In this document: positions 12,801-27,800 of the stretch, one piece after another
Layout of the letters: each line of letters starts with the position of its first letter
How positions within the stretch are numbered: the stretch's first letter is position 1
Assembly (NCBI GenBank): GCA_036850595.1
Contig: CM072162.1
Coordinates: 21,022,758-21,086,757 of the forward strand
Direction of reading: 5' to 3'
Source: Rhyacichthys aspro
Taxonomy: Eukaryota; Chordata; Actinopteri; Gobiiformes; Rhyacichthyidae
DNA: 64,000 nucleotides
Notes under the pieces: generated by a model
Told to the model about the DNA's origin: nothing
Seen by the model: the letters and a program-made list of their open reading frames with translations, nothing else
The model's database searches: none
Translations under genes and position numbers: made by a program

Positions 12801-15800
12801 GTAATGGCGCTAAGAACTCCATTTATTGTGGTTTTTTACTCCATGTTTTGACTCAAAAAACTGCTTTGCATTTGCTTTAAACTCTATTTTACATTACAAT
12901 ACTTATTAAATTACTGCATTATTATAAGTTAATATAATATTGAGTTAATATTTGATTTAATTTGCTTTTGTGTCTTTTATATAAGAAATAATACCATAAA
13001 AAAGCCATCATCAAAGCAAACAAATATGCACATTATTATTTAGGCTTGCTTTAAATGCTTTTTCTTTTCTTTTTTTTTTTTACACGACAAATCAGGGAGT
13101 GACAGCTGATAATTGTGTATTTTTCAAAGATTTTGAGACGATTATACATTTTTGAAAACATTGACTGATGCATTAATGTTAAAATCCAAAATAAACAAAG
13201 TAAAACAATGCACTCAACTAAAACGGAGACACATGACCTTCATTTCTGTGTCAGGAAGCATATAAATAAAACAGCATTTAATTCCTGCAAACACAGAGTT
13301 GTGACGGTGCTGAGATAACACATATTCCTCAGCTCCGACTGTGAATACAACAGAAAAGTTCATTCAGAGTTCATCCTTCAGAAACGGTATAGTGCAAACA
13401 TATTTTGGTTTGTTGTTTTTTTTGTTTTTTTTGCGCAGTGGCTTCTCCTTAAGCCTTTTGTTGTTCTTCTGGAGCGAGAGAGCGAGAGGGAAAGTCGTGT
13501 AAACCCGAGTTTGTTTGAGTCAATCGTGATCAAGCTGACTTTGAAGAGACGAGAAAGCTCCTGCAGGTAAAACGCAGGTTAATGCAGAAGCTGAGTGAGC
13601 ACTTCCAGCTCAGGGAGTGTCACGTCTCCGTTCTACTCAGAGTCAGAAGTTTACCTCAAGTATATTAAGACTCAAAGCACTTGAAATACACTTCCTTCAG
13701 GGCACTATTGACATTCTGACATTTCAAACTCTTCCCATTTATTACTCTGCCTTTTTACCAATACAAATTAAAAGACTTTTTAAGCATATCCAAAGCCCAT
13801 TTCAAGCTTTTCGTTAATTGTGCAATAACGTGAAGAATATCAACAGTACGCCAACTCTAAATTACAGATCCCTGGGCAAAACCTGTACTTTTACACCAAC
13901 AGCAATACAATCTAATGGGATTTGTGTCGAGGGGCGCTCAAGCTTGTGAGGTGGAAGCCAACTAATTAATATAACAGGCCCAATTTTCCTGATAATTTGG
14001 CTGCAACTAATTCAAAACGATGCCAAACTGTTCATTAGCCTGTTTCGTTATTTTCACAACTTAATGCAAAGAACACATCCGGTTTATTTGTGATATTCTT
14101 GTGTTTGGATGAAAACTTTTACAGCTTTATCTGCTTAATTTACCTCTAACCCTGAGTCTGGAGGTGCTCTAAGACTGGACTGTTTGGATTTTTACTTTAC
14201 TACGAGAGTTAGACGATGTTCCTGGTCTTGTCTTGGTCTCGATAATAATGTGCCAAATTGGTAACATGCAACATTAGAGTTACTAAATTACAAACTAAAA
14301 TATGATGAGATTACATAGGTGTTAAAGAGGTTGTTATTCCTTCTTTGTGCCAAGGGACCAACAAAGATAAGGTAATAAATTGCATTGTGCTGCATTAAGT
14401 GGAAGTTGGGTAGCAGCTTGAGTTTACAGCAGGATAATGCAGGATAAATCAATTTCTTGGACACACCGCAGTGCACAAAACTCAACTTTAGTTCTGTTTG
14501 CATTCGGAGGCTTGACGTGTCTCTCCTGCACTGCTCTGGTTTGGACTGGGGGCCTGGAGCAGAGCCTGGAAAAGCCCACAGCGGGACAGAGGAAGTCTCC
14601 AGGTGCTGAAACGCTGCTCTGTCTTTCCGAATGTGTCCATAAAGCACCTGTACCCTCCGCCCGGTCTCCCGTCTCGGCTCAGAGGGAGAGAGGTGTGCGC
14701 AGTTTGCCCGATGACGTCTCTTTCCGCTCGGTGAACGTTATGTTCCTCCGAGTGGAAACGGGGGGATTTAAAATTGAATCAAGCCATTACTGACGCCAGG
14801 CTCCGTCAGCGGTGACGAAGGCAGGGCCACGAGGTAAGAGCCCCTCTGTGCAGTTGCCGTGGAGACAGGCGTGAGTGACGGATGATCGTTTAAGCGTGTT
14901 AGCAGCGAATGTCTTTTTCCGGTTTAACAGGAACAATAACAATCGGCTAGAACAGAACACGCAATACTAGTTTTGCTAAAAGACTGTTTGACCTTCAATA
15001 AATGCCTCTTTATTCTATGAACCAAGCAATGACACTTTGAATTAACATATATCTGGCCTAGCACTACCTCTATGCCTCATATTAGCAAGTAATATGTAGT
15101 CATTATGCAACAATCTCTGAGGCAAGCTAGGCTCAGACAAATGACCCTTAAAGTTGTGACTATAAACATCTGGGACCTGAAACTTCAAGTAGAAATGACA
15201 CTAGGGACACCACAGTTCTACAAATACAACAAATGCCTTGTTTCTCAATATTGTGCAACACTTAATGTGCTGTACTGAAATAACACAGTGATACCCGTGT
15301 AAGATGTGCCCTATAAATGCATGTTCTTCTTCTTCTATCCACAAAAACACATCGTTTTTATAGAAATCTTGCAGAATAAAATCTCCCCAACATATAATGA
15401 TGCACTTTATTGTAGAATAGTGTTACTATGCCACATGAATCTTAACCAGATTTCTTCTAATAAGGCTTATTGTCTATTTAAATAAAGTCTCCCTGGTCTA
15501 CAGACATCCACTAACACTGGACTAACGTTGGGAAAGCACTTGTTGCCAATTTAAGGAAATGTTTTATATCCTTTCCTCAGTTTTGATTAGATGTTTTCAA
15601 GAATACCACCATCATTTGAACAGTTCGTTATGAGGAAAGGATTGGGTTTTCACTTGGTTTTTCACTTCTTGACGACACCGTAGGCCATTTTACTCTCTGT
15701 TTTTCATACAAAACAAGTGTTGACCCAACCTACCGTCTGGGACCTGCACCTCTCTGTAGCGGATGAGCTGACTCGGCAGGAGGGGCTTCGTGTGAGCGTG

Positions 15801-18800
15801 TTCGATCAGCGTGTCTTCCAGCATTTGCATCATGCCAAGAGCAGACTGCAGAGAAAATGGAGGTAAAGTAAAACACTGTCACTTAATTGTACAAAACAAA
15901 TCATTATTATCAGTGACATTGCACCGAATCCACGTCACATTCTGGAAAACGTATCCTTTCAGTCACAATTATGTCATAAAAACACGGTTAAGAGCTTTCT
16001 ATTCCGTGTTTTCCAGTTGTAGTTTGTAAACCAAAGCGGCGACAGCATTGCTCACGTTTAAAAGATATGAATAATGTGAATATTGCTGCTTAAAAGTCCA
16101 ACTTCAGAAGCTGCAAGTATGGAATATGCTGTATTTGTGGCTAGACTAAACTGTTTAACACTGTTAGCTTTATAGACTTTAGCTCATGTTTAGTCTACTG
16201 AGGAATAAAGAATATATTTTGATAAAGCAAGTGGAAACAACTGATTATGCAAGTTAAAAACTAGTTATATTACCTTTACACAAGCTAATTTGAAACTTAA
16301 AATGACTGTTTTTACTGAAACTGGAAAGCTTTCTTCAGATATGGACGACATAAGTCAAATTATGCAAAAAAAAACAACTATTGTGAGACTACAATCCAAC
16401 AGAACAGTGTTTACTAAACTGTGTGTGTCGAGAAAAACCTAACAAAGACGAGAGATGCAAGAATACACGGCTGAGGCTTCATCTAATAAGATTTGAAAGT
16501 CTTTCGAAACCAGCCTCGTTCAGATCTATATTAAAATGAGTGGAAAAAACAAACCTCCTTGGTGATGTTGCCATGGAGAAGGGCCTCGATATGCAACCGA
16601 GACAAGAGCTGAGGTATGAAGGCCTTGAGACGAGGGAGGGTTACATCTGGAAGACAGACCGCGGACAAAAGCAATCAGACATCAATTTAGCTCGAGCTGC
16701 TGCGTGGAAAGAACGAGGTGGAAGGAAAACTCATTAAACAAATACATCGGAAAGAAAAAAGACCTCTGGACAGGAGTCAGGATTGTATATAGTCTGACTT
16801 TCATAGCTTTAAATGGAGTAAAATGCTAATTGATCCTTGTTTAACTGATTCAAGTAAATCTAGAGCACTTTTTTACTTCATAACATTCAGAAACTTATTA
16901 AACAACCACGATCCCAAGAGTTTAGGAAACAAGACGATAAGTTCAAGGAATAAAGTATCGTTCATGCTGCAGTGAACAGACCTCGGCTCAAAGTGGAAAG
17001 GGGCTAATGAGCGCTACAGCGGGGACTTTGAGAGACTAAAACTGCAGTATCTCACCGTCGAGAGCTTCTCTGAGTTCGTCTTTGGTCCAGGCGACCTCGG
17101 TCATTAGCAGACGGAGGTAGTACATGGCGTGCTGGTGAGGCTGCTCCGCTCTGAAGTTGTTCAAAGACCTCATGTACTGCACAGAAACAGTAAAGTCTGA
17201 AAAAAAAAACCTTTAACAAACCCTTGAACAAATTACTTTATAGTGTCTTTTAGTGTTTAAAATGTGATAAGGAGATATAAGCAGTGCAATAGATGGAGAT
17301 AAAGGACACAAAATGAGCAAATTCTTCATAAATAAGATGATGAAGGCATATGGCAAAAGACTGACTACATATGTGCTGTCAGTGAGTGGATAGAAAACAT
17401 TAAGAAGTAAGTATTTAAGTGACACCAGCTAAATGCTACGAAGCAAAGTTACATAAATTGGAGAGATTACACAAATATTGTTTCTGGACCTGTGCTTCCT
17501 CATCAAAGGCTGTCAAACTGATAACTACTACACAGGATTAGCACTTTTTTTTACCTCTTCCTACTCCTTTTAGAGCATCTTATTACCATTTACTCTTGTT
17601 TTTGTCATTTACAAAATAAAAATGTACGAATATGAAATTGCTGAGCCACAAAAATACAATATATGGCGCCATTAAAGACGATAGATGTTGTTTAATTTAG
17701 TAAAAGAGCACAAAATATATAAAAAGCTCGAGATTTTTAGCATCCTTACTCCATCTGTGAAGGGTAACACAATCAGCCAATACACTGGAGAACAACTTTC
17801 AGATAAATGAAAGGGAAACGCTGCTGTTCTGACATAAAGAGGAAATATTTATAGGTGACAGTGCTGCAGTCACGACTCTTCTCAAAACTTCCTGTGATGA
17901 CGGAGCAGGACTCAGAGCTTACCGCCTCTTTAATGATGTCAAAGCGCTTCTCATCGATCTCGAAGGTGGCCATCTTCTCGATGATCTTCTTGAGCAGGAT
18001 GTGCTGTTTGTCATTGTAACCTTTCACCGACAGCTGCAGCAGACAGTGACAGAAGACATTATTGACGAAAGGAAACAGTGAACCCTGAATGACCAATAGC
18101 TGACTTCAGTATTCCTGTATTTCTGTTGGTTTAGATCTAGTTTTTTTTATTATTATTATCATTCAGCCTGTTGCAAGCCTTTCTCTCTCTAACATAATTT
18201 TATAATGAGTTAACCATCAAAAAGGGTTTATAACTGGTTTATAGTGCAGTTATTCATTTATTAACTTATTTTCTACAGCTCATTCACTTATAAATGATTC
18301 ATATGTGTATTAAAAAACACCATTAATGCTGGTTTATTGCAGAATTGTTTCCAGATGTTTATATTTTCAACCTTTATAGTTTGGGTTCTCAAATAATACC
18401 TGGTAAACATGAGGCTTTTATCCATCATCAAGCGCTTATTAATCATTTATAACTTTAAATTGCTTGTTAAAAGGTTGGACTTATTACTAATTTACTACTA
18501 GAGCTGCACAATGTCAAGAAAACATGTGCCATGCAGTATTATATATATATATTGAAATGACTTTGGCAATATTTACCATCATCTTGGACAGAATAAAGTC
18601 TACTAGTTTTCGGATTGACTTAAAACTTAGAAATGAGGCAAAGCTAGAAAATAAATGAACAAATTAATTGAAATAAAGAACAGAAAATGAGCAGAATCCA
18701 AAAATATACATAGGTCTAGACTAACTTGTCACTAAGTTTAGCGTATTTTCCGGAGTATAAGTTGCTGTTTTTAACGTAGTTTGGCCAGGGGTGCGACTTA

Positions 18801-21800
18801 TATATGTTTTTTTAATTCTTTATTATGCATTTTTTGGTTGGTGCGACTTATATTCCGGAGTGACTTTTAGAGCGGAAAATACGGTTAATTTAATTCATGC
18901 AAATCAAAAATTCTTGACACATTTCATTAATTAAATCAGTTAAAGGCAAGCCGTGAAAACAATGAAGTTTAGAGTCACTACGATCCAATAACACCCACAC
19001 TTTTTTAGTTTTATGACTTTAAAAATGTTATAAACTGTCTCTTTAAATTCTTTTGATTGAACTGAATAAATGCCGAAGCGGAGGAGCGGTCAATGTCACT
19101 CAACGCCTTTACTTTGCAGTGTCATCGGCACCTTTGCCCCTTCATGATTCAGCACAACTCTCTACTGCACGACTACACTTTCATCCCACACCTCCTCCTC
19201 CTCCTCGTCGTCCCTGCAGTGACACCTGTTAAAAGTAATCTCTCCCAACGTCATTAACCTTGACAAACACGCCGCGAGCCCAACTGCTGACTCAGATCTA
19301 TTATGTACGGCCCGATCGTCGCAGCCGGCCCGATGCGTGTCGAGCGGCGTGAAGCATGAGTGTTGTGACTGGAATTTACACGAGCGGTATCTAGATTAAA
19401 GTAGTGATGAATGTAGACGGTTAGAGACTGGAAAAGTATATGAGAAACACTTCAGAAAATGTCCATTCACTGCTCGACTTGGTGGTTGAATCCGAACATG
19501 ACACAATAAAACTCACCAACATTTCATTTTTCAAAATATATCCACTTTCAGCTGAGATATAACAATAACGTGTGTAAATTTATGATCATTATTTGGTTTT
19601 AATGGCACGTGTTGGAGTCTATTATTAAATGACAGTCAGAACAAGTACTCCATTCAGTCATTTAGACACTGAAGGGGTCCAAATCTGAAAAAAGGCTTAG
19701 GTTGTTTCTATTTTAACAAGTTATGGGTTAAGTTTCTTAAAATAGCCCCAGGTTTTCTCAGTAGCCTCAGCCAGAAACCTCCATTTAAATAATTAATTAT
19801 GTTCAAGCCTTGTGTAATCTACCCATGTATGATCACATTTGTTTTAAAGATTTTAGACCCTTTTGAATGTTATTATTTTTATATATATGCAGATGTTGAG
19901 ATAACTAAAGGTGCGCTGTAACGGTTTAAATGCCCTGAAGATGTAATGAAAGCTTTTTGGATTTCCTAATTGACAGGAACCCATTTTGTTGTGTCGTTTT
20001 TCGCCGTTTTATTTGATTCATTTGTAGAATATGTTGAAGTAACCCAATGTAACATACAACTCAGACAAGCTGGAGATCCTCAAATGTTTTTAGGAAGGCT
20101 TTTGCATCAAGAACATGGATAACTTGATGCTTCTATTAGAGATAATAAGCCATTCATCCACAATAATTTAATCTGGAGGAGTAGCCAAAAGAGTTATTAA
20201 GACGTTAGTGCCGTCTTTTCTTCTTTAACCTTTTCATGCGAGGGCGACATTTACTGCATTAGACTAATGGATTTGTGTAGCAGACAGACAGTCATATATC
20301 CTTGGAAAACGTTGGACAAATTTAGTGGCTCCATTCACTTAAGGTTACAAATTTAGACTCATTCAGTGCCAAAGCCATAAAACAAAGATAAAATACCCCT
20401 TTTCATCGGCGTGTGGTGTTTACATTACACTAACTACAACTGCTGGTTTATTTTTTAAGGAATTGTGAGATAAAACGCGAGTGTGCACAGATCGAGGAAG
20501 CAAAGCGAGACAAAATCTTGTTAGTACCAAACACACAGCACTTCAGATGATCAAACCAAAGCGTTAGAGTCATTTCCAGCCGCTCCACTCTCAGGCCTCA
20601 GCTCCCACTTCCCTCCAGACCTCCATCAGAGTTACTTACGAGGACGGCATTCATCCCTGAGGCTACGCCATACACCAGCCCGGCCAGACGGGCTGCATAT
20701 GTATACTCTTTTAAATCATCCTTCAGTAACCTTAGCAACAAGTAGGTCATGTTGCAGTGAAGGGGGTCTGCGTAAAGGTAGCGACTGATGAAGGGAAGCA
20801 CAAAAACAAATGGGGAGAAAATAAAGATGTGATGGCAAAATTAAATAAGAGGTTGATTTCAAAGAGTATGAATATGCAGCCTCGTGACCAGCTTTCAGTC
20901 GCGCAAACACACCATCCTGTCTTTAAATCATGAGTTGAATCAAGTTGCGTTGGTAAATTATCAGCGAGGGGATCTAAAAAAACTACAGGCGAGAGTTCAT
21001 TTTGAAGCTAAACCAACAGAAATGCTAATGGTCTGGTACGAAGGACAACGACAGAAGGAAGTAAAGAGAGAGCGGAGACACAGGGAACGAATGAACAATG
21101 AAAATGGAAAAATAGAGAACAAACATGACTGAAACAGATCTGGGTCAAAGGACATTTAGAGGAATTGATTTTGTAATTATTAAATGGTAGAAAGGTCACC
21201 TACTATGCAATCCAGATGCTATTATTTTTTGCTAAAAGATGTTTCACTTGTTAAAAAGACACGTTTTTTACGCCGCAGTAAAAAAGAAAAAAGAAGAAAA
21301 AAACAATTAAAATGTCCCTTAAAGGCCCCTCACACAAGTTTTATGTGAGAGCCTGGTTGGAGTCATTTGTGACCTCACAAAATCTAAGAAAAACTGCAGA
21401 AAGCTGTTTTAGGAGATACTAAAAATGCACATGAGATTTGAGACTTTGCAAACTAACTACAAAGTGTTTTAAAGAAAGAAAAAAGGGGGGAAAGCATAAA
21501 AGGTGACCATTAAATAAAACATAATTGCCTAATCCAGTTTTGAGAGTAAAATAGCCCAGTCTTGTTTCAGTCACAGTGGCTCAGTCTTAAGGAATAATAA
21601 AAGGATAAAAGGGACGTAAAGTCTGGGATGCAGCGTGAGGACGATGGTCAGAGGTTTGAATACTTACATACATCCCATAGACGGTATTTTGGAGGTCATA
21701 GTTCAAGCCAGCTAGCTCGGCTGCATATGCATACTCGTTGAGGGAGTCCTTGAGGAGCTCCAGGTATAAATATGCCATGTTACAATGCAATGGATCCACA

Positions 21801-24800
21801 TACGCAAACGGGCTGCAGAGAAAGTGCACTGGTCAAATGGCACATATATACACACATATACTTCACAGTTCATGACTAAAACATGGTTTATTTTCCCTTA
21901 AGGCATTTTGTTCACTGCCTTGCCAGTTTCACGGAAAGAAATTCAGTCAAACAGCATTAGCATTTTAACTTTTAGACAGAAAATGCAGCGGAAAATCAAC
22001 AAATTAGATCAGAATTGCAGCAAAATAATGGCTGTTCAGGTCTGATTCTTAAGAGTTTGGATAAAAAAGCTTTGTTATTGTCTTTTCCTGTGAACACCAA
22101 GGAATATTATTTAGAAAAATATATATAATCATGTGCGACTGGGTGAGAAACAAGCAATTTTAGATCCGGTTTGAATTGCCCTGTCAATTTAACATCTCCT
22201 AAAGCCATTTATGTCAAGAAAGCCAAATGCCTGGAAGCTATACAAACACTTAAAAGCTTTGTGCATTTAATGACATTGCATAACCTCCTCAGATCACAGC
22301 TGCTGCAAACAAAATGCTATCACTTTGGTATTCATTTTAATCTCTGCATAGATGTTTTTGTCAAGATGAAAACAGTGAAATGCACCAGAGACACATGGAC
22401 AAATATTTCATCTATGTTTGGCATTAGATACCAATAATGTTTCTTGCTGCTCCTTATAGTTTTCATATTGTGGCATGTTGTGGCTTGTAGTAATAAAAAT
22501 AAGTGTTTGATCGATTAATCTCATTGTGCTGTGATTTTGTTGGAGCGTATAAATAATGTGAATTTGTGGTTGAACAGTCAAGTTAAAACAAGATAAAGAA
22601 ACTGATTCTTTTATTTTTCTCTTTCCACATTGTTGTCCATTCATCTTTTTACCTAAAGTCCCATTGTGCCTTTCATTAGGAGCGTGAATTTGGAGTCTCT
22701 ATAAAGTCTCTATAAAACTGCAGTGTAAAAGTTTATTTTGGAGCGTGTACCTGAAGAACTCAAAGTTCAGACAAGCCTTGGGCAGAAAGAACTTGTCGTC
22801 CTGTTTGAACCACACCTTACTCATAGCAGTGTCCTGGAAGATAGAAACACAAACAAACACATTCATTAAATACACGCAGACCCCTGAATATTCCTGTATA
22901 AGTGTCTAAATGAGTCTTTTATTATGTGTTTTCATAAAATCACATTATTGTTTACAACTTTTTAATTAGCTGCTATAATCTTCATTCCCTTTTGTCTAAA
23001 TTCACCTGTTTATGGCGTTAAATAGTTTATTTTTCTTGAAGTCCAATATAAAAATGTGAAAATATATACTGCTCTTTACCATTTTATGCCATTTATTACA
23101 TTTTACTAAATATCTCCAAATCTACAGCACATTTTGGGAAGGACTGCTGCAGATAATGATGAGCGACACTGCTTTGATCTTGGCGCAGCGCTGCAGAAAC
23201 ACTCGCCTTGATTAAAGTTGGGATGGATGGAGAGTCTTTTTCCAGAGGATAGATCTCAAAGTTTGTGGGGATAAACTCATTTCTCATGGGTAATTTAAAC
23301 TTTCCGTTGAGGTCTGCGTTAGCCCATTTCTGAAACGCAGAGATTAAAAAACAGTGTTACAGAAGACAGTGGAGGGTTGTTTGATGAAAGAATAGTGTTT
23401 AAAGTGTTGGTTTCACCTTGATGGTCTCCTCTGAGATGGCCTCTTGTTTGTACTGTGTGCCGTACCACTCTTCTGTTTTGTCCGTTTGACCCTCGAACGA
23501 CTTTGACACCACCGCGACTCTGGAAAAACAAGAAGAAACCGGGTCACGTTACAAAGCTGCTTCTCAACCAAAACACTCAAGATATCATGACTTTTAGAGA
23601 TGAAAATCACAACCAAAATGTTCACAAAATGATTCCTTAACAGTGTTTTTAGGACTACTTTTTAAAGCTCTAAGTTAAAACTCATTTTACTCTGTATTTA
23701 CTTTGTCTTACAGTAAGAGGCTCCACATTATTCCAGAGATTGGACAAATACTATCATTTCAGTTTAAATATATCACAGTAATATAATACTCCAAAATAAA
23801 AAGCTTATCAAAAAAAAAAAAAAAAAGCTTGTCAAATAAATGATTAAAAGGCAAAATATATAGATATAAAAAAGAAAAATATTAGTGTTTAAAGTCCAAA
23901 GTTTACACATGACAAATTAGAGTCTTTATTTTTTCCTTGTTTGTGACAAAATGGTCCAGATTTATTGGTGTTTTATGTTTTAATAATGCTTTGAATGTAC
24001 TAAATGATCAAAATTAATCATCTTTTGGACAGTCTTTTCTGTTTAAGGCACGATCAGTGGTACATCCCGCCTATTGAAATAAAACAGGACTAAAGATTTG
24101 ACTGGGTTCATTTTATTTAAGTGTTTAAAGAAAGGATTAAGTCTTTTTGCAACATGAACAGTAGGACGACTACATTTATATCTGATCCGTTTCCTTCAAA
24201 TAAAAGTTTTAGTCTTTCTGAATAGACTCTGTATTGTTTGAATTAAGGGTTACTTATTCCAACTGAACCTTTATTAAAAAGTTTTACAGTATGTGACATC
24301 TTTATACCTATGTCTCTAATAAATCAACATCTAAAACATTTGGGATGAGCTTTTTAACAATATTTTAAAACACAAATAAATAATGCATTTCCTAAAAACA
24401 TCAACAGCCAAAATATGACAGGGAGAAACTTATTTTCCTGAGCACATCTCTCTGTGTACTGGAGCAAAACCGTCTCTTTTTGAAGCTGGAGAGATAATGA
24501 AAACTGTAAAATGTGTGGCAGGTCTTTTTTTCAGAGAACGGCCCTGAAAAGCTGGTTCATCCAAATATCAAAGAACAGCAGCACTTTGATCACAGCTTGA
24601 AAGCAACTAAATCTGTGCCATGTTTCAACACAGTTCTTCTGAGATACTTCTTGTTGAACTTACATTATAATTAAAATTCAATTTAAAGATATAAATATTA
24701 ACAGTGTCTTTATGTCTCATCTCTGATCTGACTCATTTATGTTAAACAATGTTTTGTTTTTTGTGTTCGATACAAACCTGACAAACTCTGGCCTGAGTTT

Positions 24801-27800
24801 TTCCAGCACCATCTCGATCAGATCCGGCCTGAAGTCTTCCAAAAGGTACTCGGCAGCGAGGACTTCTTCAAGAGGGTAATACTGAAAGACAAAGAGTAGA
24901 ACATTTAGATCAGTATTTGTAGTAGGATCATCATAAATTTTGGCAGTTTTCTTTGCATAATAAGAGCAGTTTTGCAATATTTCTGTTTGATGTGATTTTT
25001 TTGTGATTTGTTAGTTTTTGCTTTTGAAAATTTTATTTTTTTTTGTATAATGGCCTTTCTCTTTTTTGTTATCATTATTTTTTATGATAATTATGTTTAT
25101 TAACTTTGTCTCAATCAAGTAAATCATAATAAAGGATGTCCCACAACTACTATTAACAGAATGAGAAGTTATTAAAATTAAATACTTGCAGATAATTAGT
25201 ACAAATTCAAGTTTTTTATTTATGAACAATACACAGATGTTTTTGTCAGATGTTTTATCTGTTATTTTGAATAAAGAATAATCGTATAATTATTATTAAT
25301 ATTTTTTATTTTTTTTGCAGTGAAATTTGCTCGCTAACAAAAAAAAAAATACACACTTAGACTATGTCATAATTATAAATGAATGTTTTGCATCTGATTT
25401 AATCCTTTCCTTCAGTAAATCTTGTTGCTTTAGTTGAGCAGATACTATATAATTGAATGAAACTGCATAATGGAATTTAATTTTAATCTATAAAAAGACA
25501 AAGTAGAGAATTTTGAAATGTATTTCTTCATGTTTGAGTCACAACATTATAATGTGCCTCTAAAATGTTTTAACTAAATGTTGTAATTTACATAAAGCTA
25601 CTGCTGATAAACATGACTTAGCAATTAAATATATACGATCAAGAGTCTTTTATTTAGTTACATTATTAGAGGTAGTTCCTGAATGTAAAATGTGTCAAAG
25701 CGACTTGTTGTAAAATGGTAATAAAGATGTTTAATACAGCGGCCATAAGGTTTTTAAATAAGGTTTGCAGATAAAGCAGTGGTGCTAAAAATGTCAGCCC
25801 TTTTTTTTGACAAGGTCTGTGCACAATAGGCGTCCCAAATGATGGTTTAAAAAAAGCGCAGACAGATGACGACAGCACATTCAGACCAAAAGACCTGCAC
25901 TGCGTCGCCGTGGAAACAACCTTTGGGGGGAAAAAAAGTGGAGGAGAAACCTACGTGAAGCAAACCGGCGACTTTAGAGGTGTAGCCACGAGGTCGCTCC
26001 TTGTCTTTGAACCTGAAGGCCACTTTGTTCAAATCCTGGACGGAGAAAAAGAAGAAGCAACGGGGAATAATAAGACACAGAGGCAAATAAAGAGAGAGTA
26101 GCTGTAGTTAAGTATGCAACTTTTAAGAATGTTTTTTAGCCCCGGAGAAATTGAAATGCTAGAAGATGTTTGCTGAATGTCCTGTGACTCTAGAGAAAAT
26201 GAAAACAGTTTATTTTAGCTTTAGAAGAAGAAACAAAATTAAATGGCTTGATCTTTACTCATTTTTCCTAAACTGTTACCATCAAGTTGTGTTTTTCACA
26301 ACTTAATCTTACTTTTTTAATCTAACTTTGTGTAGGCAGGAGTAAGTGTTGCACAAATTAAATAAAACCCACTGTTAGTTAAATGTACAAAGAGCTAAAA
26401 TGTCTCCAAAACAGGACCAAATACGGGATTATAGAAATTTTACAGTCATCATGGTATCAACAGGTAAGATATATATGTCCCAAAAGACTGTCTGCAATAA
26501 TTATACTATATTTTATGCAACAAATCTACACTTTCCTGGATCTCTGAAAAAGGGCTAGGCTTAAGTTTCTCACTCTCAGCCCAAATCAGAGAAATTAAGT
26601 CATATTTCTTTATAATTTTATCTATCACGAGGGAAAGGTTGAATAAATAACATCTGTGCGGCATATTCCATGTTCTCACGGCCATTTTGTTCAGCTCTAA
26701 TTCTGTCACTGACGTCTCTTAGTCTTACCTTGCACTCGTCAAAAACCCACTCCTGAGGTCCCTCTGTTCTCAGTTTCTGGATGTACTGGAACATGTGGAA
26801 GATGATGTCCTCGACGTGCACTGCGAGGAAACAACTCGCTTAATTAAATCCATCACCACAAGAATATTGTACCCTTTTAAACCCCGAATCGTCCTACTTA
26901 CAAAGACCTTCCTCTGTCAGGTCTACGTTGATGATGAAGAACATAAAACCTCTGGCTCCTTCCTTCTGTCCTCCAACGAGTGTGTTAACCCAGCCTGAAA
27001 CAGTTCAACCCTTTAGTAAAGTCTTCAAAAACAACAAATGTGCACTCGTCAAACTGTTTAACACATGCCTTATCATTATTTATCTTGCTTATCGACATAA
27101 ACTATTAAAAAAATCAGTATTGGTACATTAAATGATTCTGATTATTCTGTTTCTGAGACAATAAAACACCCAAAGCCAATTGTCCACTATGTTTTTTGTT
27201 TAATTTTGTATATTAGCGTCCCATTTTATGCCTTTTTATTTCTTTCTTTATTATAATTTCCCTCCATTTCATTAGATTTTTCTACATTACTTGTCACCAC
27301 TTCATACAGAACCATATTGATTTTCACTTATTTTGAAGGAGGCTAACTTTTGACTCTTGACTTTAACAGATCAATATTTACTGACAGTAAAAATATGTCT
27401 AAATAGAGCTGTATAGGGAAAATCTAAATGAAAACTTACAAAGTGGTGAGTAAAGTCTTGATATATAACAATTAGGTTTTGAACACAACACATTTTAGCT
27501 TCCCATTCTTTAAATTCGTGGTATTATCCAAATGTTTATGTATAGTTTGATTGTGTACCTGACAATCATGAAAGAGTATTCAGCCAGACTTTACTATAAT
27601 TTCTACTGTCATTTTTCTTTGTGTACACTCGTGCTCAGTTGTTATTATCTTACACTTTATGTCTCACCTTTAGACTTCAGCTCTGATAATAAACTCCCAG
27701 GTCCTTCGTGGCCGATCAGATGTCCCAGATAATGTCCCGGGTTGGACTTGTAGTATTTCTGGAGGTCGGGGATGGGGAAGGTCACGTATAGGTTCCTGAT

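Noticed and set aside
14288..14793. Opposing open frames of about 119 codons in ide intron 19
   Set aside because: No family resemblance; they overlap a CpG-richer island that reduces stop codons by composition.
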